From: 70-18 sp041691815
GTDB lineage: Bacteria > Pseudomonadota > Alphaproteobacteria > Acetobacterales > Acetobacteraceae
Length of the DNA stretch: 6,690 nt
NCBI GenBank assembly: GCA_041691815.1
Contig: JBEPTZ010000184.1
Location: 1 to 6,690, forward strand
Reading direction: 5' to 3'
Below are positions 1 to 5,216 of the stretch, piece after piece (position 1 is the first letter of the stretch; each line of letters opens with the position of its first letter). The position numbers and the translations under genes were made by a program. The notes under the pieces were generated by a model. The model was given only the letters and a program-made list of their open reading frames with translations, made no database searches and was not told the origin of the DNA.

Positions 1-25
1 GGCCATGCTCACCTGGCTGTTCTGA
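1..25 (+). CDS. 3' end of an upstream gene (partial)
   Basis: An open frame enters from the left edge and ends in TGA at 23-25, reading ...AMLTWLF. The next gene starts at 28, two bases later, as is usual in a tight operon. Only about seven codons are visible, so no function can be given and the reading frame itself is uncertain. If real, it would be another member of the small-gene block that follows. Confidence 0.25.
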
Positions 26-33
26 GCATGGCC
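1..33. repeat. Perfect 11-bp inverted repeat spanning a stop/start junction
   Basis: GGCCATGCTCA (1-11) and TGAGCATGGCC (23-33) are exact reverse complements, separated by 11 bases. The right arm contains the TGA of the frame to the left and the ATG (28-30) of the next gene. In RNA this could form a strong hairpin burying the start codon. Because it begins at base 1, a fold-back assembly artefact is an alternative. Confidence 0.6.
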
Positions 34-444
34 GCCCTCCCGGCCCGCCCCTGGCTGCTGCTGGCCACCGACCCGGCCGCCCGCCCACCTGGCGCACCAC
101 CAAACGCCGCGATCGCCCGCCAGATGTGGGACGGCGTGACACCCTGGCAGCCGCCGCCCGGCGTCACCGTGGTGGCGGATGACGGCCGCCCGCTCTGGCA
201 ACCGCCACCGCAAGACACCGCTGCAACCGGCCCGGAGGCCATCCCGCTGCCGGTGCTGCTGGAGATCGCCCGCGCCGCGCTCACCGAGCCGCGCCTGCTG
301 CTGGCGCTGATCCGCCTGCTGCCGCGCCAGCCTGCCGCCGGCGACCCGTGGCGCGATTTCCTCTGCTTGTCCGCCACGCGCACCGCCGGCAGCGCCAACA
401 AGCTGACCGCCGATGCCGCGCGCCAACTCGCCGCAAGCGCATGA
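28..444 (+). CDS. Hypothetical protein of the small-gene (prophage/GTA-like) block
   Basis: A 138-residue protein that I do not recognise. It is rich in Ala, Pro and Leu. The middle carries two similar stretches, TPWQPPPG (about 38-45) and PLWQPPPQ (about 55-62), 17 residues apart. The C-terminal half (about 72-100) is Leu-rich and probably helical, followed by a polar tail with DPWRDFL near 106-112. No signal peptide or clear membrane span is evident. The ATG at 28 follows an upstream stop by two bases, with no clear Shine-Dalgarno. The TGA at 442-444 overlaps the ATG of the next gene as ATGA, which strongly supports both reading frames and co-translation. Its position just before holin-like genes suggests a phage or gene-transfer-agent accessory protein, but this rests on context alone. 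Confidence 0.65.
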   Translation: MAALPARPWLLLATDPAARPPGAPPNAAIARQMWDGVTPWQPPPGVTVVADDGRPLWQPPPQDTAATGPEAIPLPVLLEIARAALTEPRLLLALIRLLPRQPAAGDPWRDFLCLSATRTAGSANKLTADAARQLAASA

Positions 445-740
445 CCGAAGCCCAGATGGCCACCGTGATCGACGACCTCCGCCAATCGGTCGGCGCACTG
501 CGCCACGATCTCGGCGAATTCCGCGAGCGGGTGATCCGCGTCGAGGTCAAGACCGAGCACCTCACCGAGATGCTGAACCGCATCGAGGCCCACACCGCCT
601 CGATGGACCAGAAGCTCGACACCACCAACACCGTCATCGCCAAGGGCGTCGGCGGCATGCTGGTCGGCGGCTGGATCGGCCACGCGCTGGCCGCTGCCGC
701 CGGCTTCGGAGCGGCGCATCTCTGGCCGCTGATTCGCTGA
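441..740 (+). CDS. XhlA-like coiled-coil membrane protein, putative holin accessory
   Basis: A 99-residue protein. Residues about 5-62 form a charged heptad-like helix (DDLRQSVGALRHDLGEF, then RVEVKTEHL and MLNRIEAHTASM). A Gly/Ala-rich hydrophobic segment follows at about 67-97 and the protein ends in PLIR. An N-terminal coiled coil with a C-terminal membrane anchor is the layout of the haemolysin XhlA family, small phage proteins that assist holins in host lysis. The ATG at 441 was chosen over an in-frame ATG at 348 because it forms an ATGA overlap with the preceding stop and drops an Arg-rich out-of-frame extension. There is no good Shine-Dalgarno, so translation is probably coupled. The family call is based on architecture rather than a diagnostic motif; a generic small membrane protein is the alternative. 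Confidence 0.7.
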   Translation: MTEAQMATVIDDLRQSVGALRHDLGEFRERVIRVEVKTEHLTEMLNRIEAHTASMDQKLDTTNTVIAKGVGGMLVGGWIGHALAAAAGFGAAHLWPLIR

Positions 741-757
741 ACCTTTCCGCAAACCAC

Positions 758-762
758 AGGAG
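758..762 (+). promoter_or_regulatory. Ribosome binding site deciding the start at 770
   Basis: AGGAG lies 7 nt upstream of the ATG at 770. It is the clearest Shine-Dalgarno in this block and places the start of the 53-residue peptide well inside a longer open frame that begins at 413. Confidence 0.7.
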
Positions 763-769
763 CCTGTCG

Positions 770-931
770 ATGGCCGATCCGATCGTCACCGCCGCGAAAA
801 CCGAAGCCACCCAGTTGGCCAACCAGGCCACCGGCGTGGCCCAGAGCTGGCTGCGGCGCAATGTCTGGGGGGTGCTGGCGGTGGCCGTCGCCGCCATGCT
901 GGCTGCTGCCCTCGCGCTGTATTGGGGTTGA
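770..931 (+). CDS. 53-residue single-span membrane peptide
   Basis: The peptide begins MADPIVTAAKTEATQLANQ, a short amphipathic Ala/Thr-rich helix. WLRR (about 27-30) is a positively charged boundary, followed by one strong hydrophobic helix of about 20 residues (VWGVLAVAVAAMLAAALALYWG) at the C-terminus. Basic residues before the span suggest the N-terminus stays in the cytoplasm. A good Shine-Dalgarno precedes the ATG, and the next gene starts 4 nt after its stop. The longer open frame from 413 is Arg/Pro-rich and overlaps the XhlA-like gene, so it was rejected. The peptide could be a small holin or pinholin-like partner of its neighbours. No family motif proves this, so the role is inferred from size, topology and context. 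Confidence 0.7.
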   Translation: MADPIVTAAKTEATQLANQATGVAQSWLRRNVWGVLAVAVAAMLAAALALYWG

Positions 932-935
932 GCCG

Positions 936-1604
936 ATGAGCGGCTCTTCCCTGATGTCGGTGGTGGAGACCGCGGCCGGGTTCATCCCGGTCGCCGGCCC
1001 GTTCGTGCAGGCGGCGCTGAAGATCGCCGACGCCACCGGCCTCACCGACACCATCACCAAACATCTCGGCAGCGGCGGCGAGGCGGTGGCCACCGCCGTG
1101 GTGCAGGCCGCCGCCAGCGTGGCGGGGATTCCGGCCGGCAGCGACCCGGCCGCGATCGCCGCCGCGGTGCCGGGGCTGGACCCCGACAAGCGCGCCGCGC
1201 TGCAGGTGCAACTGGCGCAACTGGCGATGCAGCGCGACGCCCAGCAGCAGGCCGCCGACGACCGCGCCCAGGCCGCCCAACTGGATGCCATCAAGGCCCA
1301 GATCGCCGATGTCGCCAGCGCCCGCGGCCAGACCGTGGCGCTGGCCCAGGCCGGCTCCAAGGTGGTCTGGGCGCCGGCGGTGGTCTCCTTCGTAGTGCTG
1401 GCGACCTTCGGCGTGGTGATGTGGGGGGCGCTGACCCGCAGCATGCCCAGCGGCAGCGAGACCATCCTCAACATGCTGCTCGGCACGCTGGCGGCGATGG
1501 CCACCGCCGTGGTGTCGTACTGGGTCGGCAGCAGCTCGGACAGCGTGCAGAAAACCGACATGCTGTTCCGCAGCGCGCCGCCGGCCGACCCGCATCCGCG
1601 TTGA
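936..1604 (+). CDS. Holin-like protein resembling the GTA/phage three-TM holin family
   Basis: A 222-residue protein. The N-terminus (about 8-32, ETAAGFIPVAGPFVQAALKI) is a moderately hydrophobic helix. An Ala-rich spacer is followed by a polar Gln/Asp/Ala helix at about 85-140. Two clear membrane spans lie at about 144-165 (VVWAPAVVSFVVLATFGVVM) and about 177-198. The second ends in YWVGSSSDSVQKT, a motif I associate with phage and gene-transfer-agent holin-like proteins (holin of 3 TMs, for gene-transfer release). Such proteins permeabilise the inner membrane so that particles can be released. ATG 936 is preferred over in-frame ATG 861, which would overlap the 53-residue gene; GGGG at 924-927 is a weak ribosome site. 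It closes the small-gene block. A stress-related membrane protein of prophage origin is an alternative. Confidence 0.75.
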   Translation: MSGSSLMSVVETAAGFIPVAGPFVQAALKIADATGLTDTITKHLGSGGEAVATAVVQAAASVAGIPAGSDPAAIAAAVPGLDPDKRAALQVQLAQLAMQRDAQQQAADDRAQAAQLDAIKAQIADVASARGQTVALAQAGSKVVWAPAVVSFVVLATFGVVMWGALTRSMPSGSETILNMLLGTLAAMATAVVSYWVGSSSDSVQKTDMLFRSAPPADPHPR

Positions 1605-1699
1605 CCGCTGCGGTTGCCGGACGCGGCGCATCCGGCTTGACAAGCGGCGGGCATGCCCCTCCATCGTGGCGGATACGCCCGGGGAGGGGTTTGCCGCCG
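1605..1699 (+). other. Gap between the holin block and the methyltransferase gene
   Basis: The gap contains a weak stem GCCGGA/TCCGGC (1616-1621 and 1631-1636) just after the holin stop, without a T-run. A GGGCATGCCC palindrome follows (1649-1658), then a larger hairpin annotated separately. A perfect TTGACA occurs at 1637-1642, but nothing like a -10 box lies 16-18 nt beyond it. No gene is supported here. Confidence 0.4.
1656..1689 (+). promoter_or_regulatory. Hairpin covering the methyltransferase ribosome site
   Basis: CCCCTCC (1656-1662) pairs perfectly with GGAGGGG (1683-1689). Inside lies a second stem, GGCG (1668-1671) with CGCC (1676-1679), around a GATA tetraloop. The outer 3' arm contains GGAGG (1683-1687), the only Shine-Dalgarno candidate for the ATG at 1700, 12 nt away. 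The fold would hide the ribosome site. It is followed by TTT only, so it could equally be a weak terminator for the holin block. Confidence 0.45.
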
Positions 1700-2695
1700 A
1701 TGCCGCAGGAGATCACACCGGAGGTCGCCCGCCTGGCCTATCTGCTGCTGCTCGGCCGCGAGCCGGAGAGCGCCCGCGCGGTCGCCTCGGCGTGCGGCTA
1801 CACGTCGCTGGCGGCGTTACGCGCGGCGTTCCTCGGCTCCAACGAGTTCCGCAGCAAGCTGAAGCAGCAGCACCCGGCCATCGTGGAGCCTGCTGCTCCG
1901 CCGATCGAGGTGGAGTGGCAGGTCGATGCCACCACCGCCGCGGCGCTGCTGGCCCATATCGGCGCAACCTGGACCCGGCTGGGCACCGAGCGGCCGCACT
2001 GGTCGGTGCTGGGCGCCGAGCATTACCTGCCCGAGCGCATCGCCGCCACCGGTGAGCAGTTTTTCCAATCCGGCCGGGCGGACCGCGACAAGCTGCTGGC
2101 GGTGTTGCGCCGGCTCGGCCATGCGCCGGGCGAGTTTCCGGTGCTGTTCGAATTCGGCTGCGGCCTGGCGCGGGTCACCCCGTTCCTGGCCGAGAGCTTC
2201 GCCCGGGTGGTGGCCTGCGACATTTCCGCCAGCCATCTCGCCTTGGCCCGCGAGCGTATGGCGGCAGGGCCGGCCAACGTCACCCTTCATGCCGCCACGC
2301 CGGGCGATTTCGGCATGGCGGAGGGCTTCGATCTCTGGCTGAGCCACCTGGTGCTGCAGCACAACCCGCCGCCGGTGATGGCGATGGTGCTGCGCCGCGC
2401 GCTGTCGCTGCTCAATCCCGGCGGCATCGCGCATTTCCAGCTGCCGACCTATGCGCGCGGCTACCGTTTCTCGGCGGCCGACTACCTGGCCGGGCTCAAG
2501 CCGGGCGCGGGCGAGATCGAAATGCATGTGCTGCCGCAGCCGGTGATCTTCGAGATCGCCGCGCAATGCGGCTGCGAGCCGCTGGAAGTCTGGCACGATC
2601 ACTCGGCCGGCGCGCCGGGGGTCTGGGTTTCCAGCGTGGTGACGTTGCGCAAGCGCGGCCACAGCCTGCCGCGCCAGGCGGGCCGCGTCGGCTAG
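1700..2695 (+). CDS. Class I SAM-dependent methyltransferase with N-terminal DUF4214-like segment
   Basis: A 331-residue protein. The N-terminal segment (about 6-55: ARLAYLLLLGREPES, then LRAAFLGSNEFRSKL) resembles DUF4214, a short helical module seen attached to secreted or polysaccharide-related enzymes. The catalytic part starts near 125. Motif I is VLFEFGCGLARVT (148-160), the glycine-rich SAM loop. The acidic end of strand 2 is VACDIS with D174, expected to bind the ribose. DLWLSHLVLQH (211-221) is the strand-4 region, and LLNPGGIAHFQLP (237-249) is the typical post-strand-5 stretch. The substrate cannot be told; glycan or small-molecule methylation is plausible. ATG 1700 was chosen because upstream in-frame sequence overlaps the holin gene and reads as non-protein-like. 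Its stop overlaps that of the opposing phosphoesterase gene. It may be host cargo next to a prophage rather than part of it. Confidence 0.85.
   Translation: MPQEITPEVARLAYLLLLGREPESARAVASACGYTSLAALRAAFLGSNEFRSKLKQQHPAIVEPAAPPIEVEWQVDATTAAALLAHIGATWTRLGTERPHWSVLGAEHYLPERIAATGEQFFQSGRADRDKLLAVLRRLGHAPGEFPVLFEFGCGLARVTPFLAESFARVVACDISASHLALARERMAAGPANVTLHAATPGDFGMAEGFDLWLSHLVLQHNPPPVMAMVLRRALSLLNPGGIAHFQLPTYARGYRFSAADYLAGLKPGAGEIEMHVLPQPVIFEIAAQCGCEPLEVWHDHSAGAPGVWVSSVVTLRKRGHSLPRQAGRVG
2692..2695. other. Overlapping stop codons of convergent genes
   Basis: The palindrome CTAG provides TAG for the methyltransferase gene (2693-2695, +) and TAG for the phosphoesterase gene (2694-2692, -). There is no intergenic space and hence no dedicated terminator between the two transcripts. 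Confidence 0.9.
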
Positions 2696-3519
2696 CCGGT
2701 GCGGCGCCCGGTCAATATCCGCCGCCGCGCCAGCATCTCGGCCAGCCACAACCGCGCCAGCTTCCGGCGGCGCGTGGCGGCCGGCCAGCGCAGCATTTCC
2801 AGCCTGCCGTCGGGATGCTCCACCACCGCGCTGCGCGATTCGATCCAGTCGCCGGTGTTGATATACTGCACGCCGCCGAGTTCGCGGATCGCCGGGCGAT
2901 GCACATGGCCGCAGATCACGCTGTCCACCCCGTAGCGCCGTGCGGCGGCCACCGCCAGCCGCTCGAAGCCCAGCTTGCGCCGCCGCTTGGTGCGCCCGGT
3001 GGCCCGGCGCAGGCCACGCCAGACGCTCAAGCCGGCATCATTGGCGATGATCGCCGCCGAATACACCCAGATGCCCATCGCCGACAGCCGCTGCACCTTG
3101 GCCACCACATCGTCGAACTGGTCGCCATGCACCACCAGATGGCGCCTGCCGTCGGCGGTTTCATGGATCGCGTGGTCCACCACCTCGATGCCGCCGAAGC
3201 GCTGGCCGATCGATTGGCGCAGAAATTCGTCGTGATTGCCGGGAATGTAGAGAATTTCGGTGCCGGCCTCGCGCTTTTCCAGCAGGCAGCGCAGCACCGC
3301 GTCATGCGCCCGCGGCCAGTACCAGCGCGCCTTCAGCCGCCAGCCATCGACGATGTCGCCGACCAGATAGATCCGCTCGACCTCGCAGCCCTGCAGGAAC
3401 TCCAGCAGCGCCCGCGCCTGGCAGCCATGCGCGCCCAGATGCATGTCCGAGATGAACAACGTCCGCATCCGCGCATCGCCCGCAGGCTCCCGCGGGGTCG
3501 GTTCGGTCACGTCAGGCAT
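2692..3519 (-). CDS. LpxH-like metallophosphoesterase (UDP-2,3-diacylglucosamine diphosphatase family)
   Basis: A 275-residue calcineurin-like phosphoesterase of the LpxH/YbbF group. The metal-binding motifs appear in order: D25-x-H27 (FISDMHLG), GD55-x-x-D58 (YLVGDIVDGW), GNHDE (94-98), H131 in HGDQFDD, and GHVHRP (204-209), followed by NTGDW. A conserved KARWYWP segment and an Arg-rich C-terminus suit a peripheral membrane enzyme. LpxH enzymes cleave UDP-2,3-diacylglucosamine to lipid X and UMP in lipid A synthesis. Many alphaproteobacteria use LpxI for that step, so this homologue may act on a related pyrophosphate. The ATG at 3519 has AGGAG 8 nt upstream; an in-frame ATG at 3615 and a later one at 3468 are less likely. 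It lies 118 nt downstream of the hydrolase gene on the same strand and may be read from that operon or from its own promoter. Confidence 0.85.
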   Translation of the reverse strand: MPDVTEPTPREPAGDARMRTLFISDMHLGAHGCQARALLEFLQGCEVERIYLVGDIVDGWRLKARWYWPRAHDAVLRCLLEKREAGTEILYIPGNHDEFLRQSIGQRFGGIEVVDHAIHETADGRRHLVVHGDQFDDVVAKVQRLSAMGIWVYSAAIIANDAGLSVWRGLRRATGRTKRRRKLGFERLAVAAARRYGVDSVICGHVHRPAIRELGGVQYINTGDWIESRSAVVEHPDGRLEMLRWPAATRRRKLARLWLAEMLARRRILTGRRTG

Positions 3520-3637
3520 CCAGTGCGCTCCTCTCCGCGAAGCCGCCGGCCTGCGACAGCAGGGCGCCAGGAGCGGCACGTGAGACAGCCGTGCATATAG
3601 GCCGCGTGGCGGCAAATCGGTAGCCTGCGGGGTGATT
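3520..3637 (-). promoter_or_regulatory. Leader of the LpxH-like gene with its ribosome site
   Basis: On the minus strand AGGAG (3532-3528) lies 8 nt before the ATG at 3519. A small stem GCCGC-CAC-GCGGC (3613-3601) is followed by CTATAT, which could be a -10 box, but no convincing -35 accompanies it. The stem has no following U-run, so a terminator after the hydrolase gene is not established. No gene is seen in this gap. Confidence 0.4.
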
Positions 3638-4525
3638 TTAATCTGTCACGCCGTCGCGATGACAGCCGGCGCGATGACAGCCGGCAGCGATGAAACCCAG
3701 GCAGTCGCGCAACACCGGTGCTCCCAGTAGCCGCGCCGGCCCACGCAGCGGCGGTGCCAGCGCGGCCAGCAGCGTCCGATGCCCCATCGCGCCATAACGC
3801 CGCTCCACCACCCGCACGCCGCTCGCCCGCAGCCGCGCCGCCAGCCGGGCCGAGTTGCCCGGACGAACCACGCCATCGCACAGCCCGGTGGCCAGCAGCA
3901 TCGGCGGCGCATTCGGAGTGACGAAATTGATCGGTTGGGTCGCGGCAAGCGCGTCCTGCGGCCCGAAAATCGCCCGCAGCGTGTCGCTGTGCAGCGGCAG
4001 GAAGTCGTACGGCCCGGCCAGCCCGATCACCCCGGCCGGCGGCACCGGCAGCCAGTGCCGCTGCAAGGCCAGCATCGCGGCGATATAGGCGCCGGCCGAA
4101 TGGCCCATCAGGAACAGCCGCCCCGGGTTGCCGCCCAGTGCTGCGGCATGCGCCCGCGCCCAGCCGACCGCCGCCGCGCCATCCTCCAGGAATGCGGGAA
4201 ACCGCACCTCGGGGAACAGCCGGTAATCCGGCACCAGCACCAGCACGCCGCGCGCGGCCAGGGTGGCGGCGACGAAGCGATACCAGCCGCGCTCGCCCGA
4301 TTCCCAGCCGCCGCCATAGAAGAACACCACCACCGGCCGCCCCGGCAGCGGTGCGGCCGGCAGATAGGCGTCCAGCGCATGCCGCGCGCCGGGCCCGTAG
4401 CCCAGGTCCAGCCGCTCGGTGAAACCGCCGCGCGGCGCCAGCGCGTTCAGCAGCCCGATCGGCGTCGCCCATGCCGGCAGCCACCGCGCTGGCGCCGCGC
4501 TGTCGTCCGACGCTGCGTACGACAC
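3638..4525 (-). CDS. Alpha/beta hydrolase (HSL/esterase-lipase type), third gene of the sigma operon
   Basis: A 295-residue serine hydrolase. FFYGGGWE (68-75) is the oxyanion-hole motif, a Tyr variant of HGGGW. VPDYRLFPE (98-106) is typical of the HSL/BD-FAE-like esterases. The nucleophile elbow is GHSAG (141-145) with S143. D217 in LCDGVV and H249 in GAMGHR complete the likely triad. No signal peptide is clear, so a cytoplasmic esterase or lipase is expected; its natural substrate is unknown. The start is GTG at 4525, one base after the ChrR stop; no in-frame ATG exists until residue 140. The Shine-Dalgarno is weak, suggesting translational coupling. A 15-bp tandem duplication gives AGCHRAGCHR at the extreme C-terminus. 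Operon position suggests a role in the stress response, perhaps on damaged lipids, which is inference. Confidence 0.88.
   Translation of the reverse strand: MSYAASDDSAAPARWLPAWATPIGLLNALAPRGGFTERLDLGYGPGARHALDAYLPAAPLPGRPVVVFFYGGGWESGERGWYRFVAATLAARGVLVLVPDYRLFPEVRFPAFLEDGAAAVGWARAHAAALGGNPGRLFLMGHSAGAYIAAMLALQRHWLPVPPAGVIGLAGPYDFLPLHSDTLRAIFGPQDALAATQPINFVTPNAPPMLLATGLCDGVVRPGNSARLAARLRASGVRVVERRYGAMGHRTLLAALAPPLRGPARLLGAPVLRDCLGFIAAGCHRAGCHRDGVTD
3656..3685. repeat. Two tandem copies of a 15-bp unit
   Basis: GCGATGACAGCCGGC occurs twice head to tail (3656-3670 and 3671-3685), followed by a partial third copy, GCGATGA, at 3687-3693. On the minus strand it encodes AGCHR twice near the end of the hydrolase. 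Being 15 bp, it keeps the frame; it looks like a recent slippage duplication. Confidence 0.9.
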
Positions 4526-4526
4526 G

Positions 4527-5216
4527 TCAGAACCCCAGCACCGGCTGCAGCAGCCGCGCCGCCCGGCCGTGGAAGCGCAGCGGCGCGGTGGTGGCGATCA
4601 GGCAGATGCAGTCCTCGCCGGCATCGGCCACCGGCTGATGCTCCACATTGGCGTCGGCCTCGGCCAGGTCGCCCGGCCCGAACCGGCCCAGCCGGTCGCT
4701 GTAGCTGCCGGCCAGCACGCAGACCATCTCGTTTCCGCCATGCCCGTGCTCCGGCACCTTGGTGCCCGGCGCCAGCTTCAGCAGATACAGCGTCGAGCCG
4801 TCGCGCGCCTCGCCCGGCGCCGGCAGCAGCCGGATATGGCGGATGCCCGGCGCCACCCAGCGCCAGCGCCCCAGCCCGCCCGGCCGGCGGGCATATGGCA
4901 GCAGCGCCGGCGGCAACGCGATGTCGCCCAGCGCCGCACTCTCGGCCGGCGGCAGCGGCGGGGCGGCCGGCGCCGGGCGGTCCAGCCGCGCCAGCGCATA
5001 GGCCAGGGCATCGGGCGACAGGCTCTCGGGCGGCATCTCGTCGAGCAGCTGCCCGCCCACCGCTTCGGCCAGCCGCGCCAGTTCCTGGCAATGCGGGCAG
5101 CCATGCAGATGCGTCGCCACCACCACCCGGCTGGCGGCGTCCAGTCCGCCGGCGGCATGGCACACCAGCGTCGCCTCGGCGGCATGATGCACGGGGGGGT
5201 GCTGAAGCTTGTTCAC
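4527..5216 (-). CDS. chrR: ChrR-type anti-sigma factor (zinc, cupin-like C-terminal domain)
   Basis: A 229-residue protein. The N-terminal anti-sigma domain carries the zinc motif H36-x3-C40-x2-C43 (THLHGCPHC) with H11 as the probable fourth ligand. The C-terminal cupin-like domain (about 105-225) has PEHGHGGNE (H157, H159, E163) and VEHQP (H193). As I recall Rhodobacter sphaeroides ChrR, its ligands (H6, H31, C35, C38; H141, H143, E147, H177) and the C187/C189 pair fall at the same relative spacings; here the pair is C203/C205 in DCICL. ChrR binds RpoE in the cytoplasm and releases it on singlet oxygen or organic peroxide. The start chosen is GTG at 5216: it overlaps the sigma stop as GTGA and lies 7 nt after GGAGG. 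A GTG at 5222 falls inside the ribosome site and is unlikely. Confidence 0.9.
   Translation of the reverse strand: MNKLQHPPVHHAAEATLVCHAAGGLDAASRVVVATHLHGCPHCQELARLAEAVGGQLLDEMPPESLSPDALAYALARLDRPAPAAPPLPPAESAALGDIALPPALLPYARRPGGLGRWRWVAPGIRHIRLLPAPGEARDGSTLYLLKLAPGTKVPEHGHGGNEMVCVLAGSYSDRLGRFGPGDLAEADANVEHQPVADAGEDCICLIATTAPLRFHGRAARLLQPVLGF

Noticed and set aside
1637..1642. Perfect TTGACA before the methyltransferase gene
   Set aside because: No -10-like sequence lies 15-19 nt downstream; the following bases are GC-rich.
281..1654. 457-codon open frame on the - strand
   Set aside because: It is antisense to the whole holin block, whose genes have linked starts and stops, membrane helices and ribosome sites. 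Its Ala/Ser/Cys/Trp-rich translation resembles no protein.
28..2695. A new anti-phage defence system made of the small membrane proteins plus the methyltransferase
   Set aside because: The membrane proteins fit holin-type lysis proteins better. A structured gap separates them from the methyltransferase, and no nuclease, ATPase or sensor domain is present.
1817..2749. 310-codon open frame on the - strand
   Set aside because: It is antisense to the methyltransferase with its intact SAM-binding motifs and shows no domain of its own.
2566..3600. 344-codon open frame on the + strand
   Set aside because: It is antisense to the LpxH-like gene, in which every catalytic motif is intact. Its translation is Arg/Pro/His-rich.
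3507..4484. 325-codon open frame on the - strand
   Set aside because: It overlaps the hydrolase in another frame. Gly/Ala/Arg-rich with no motif; the GHSAG frame is the real one.
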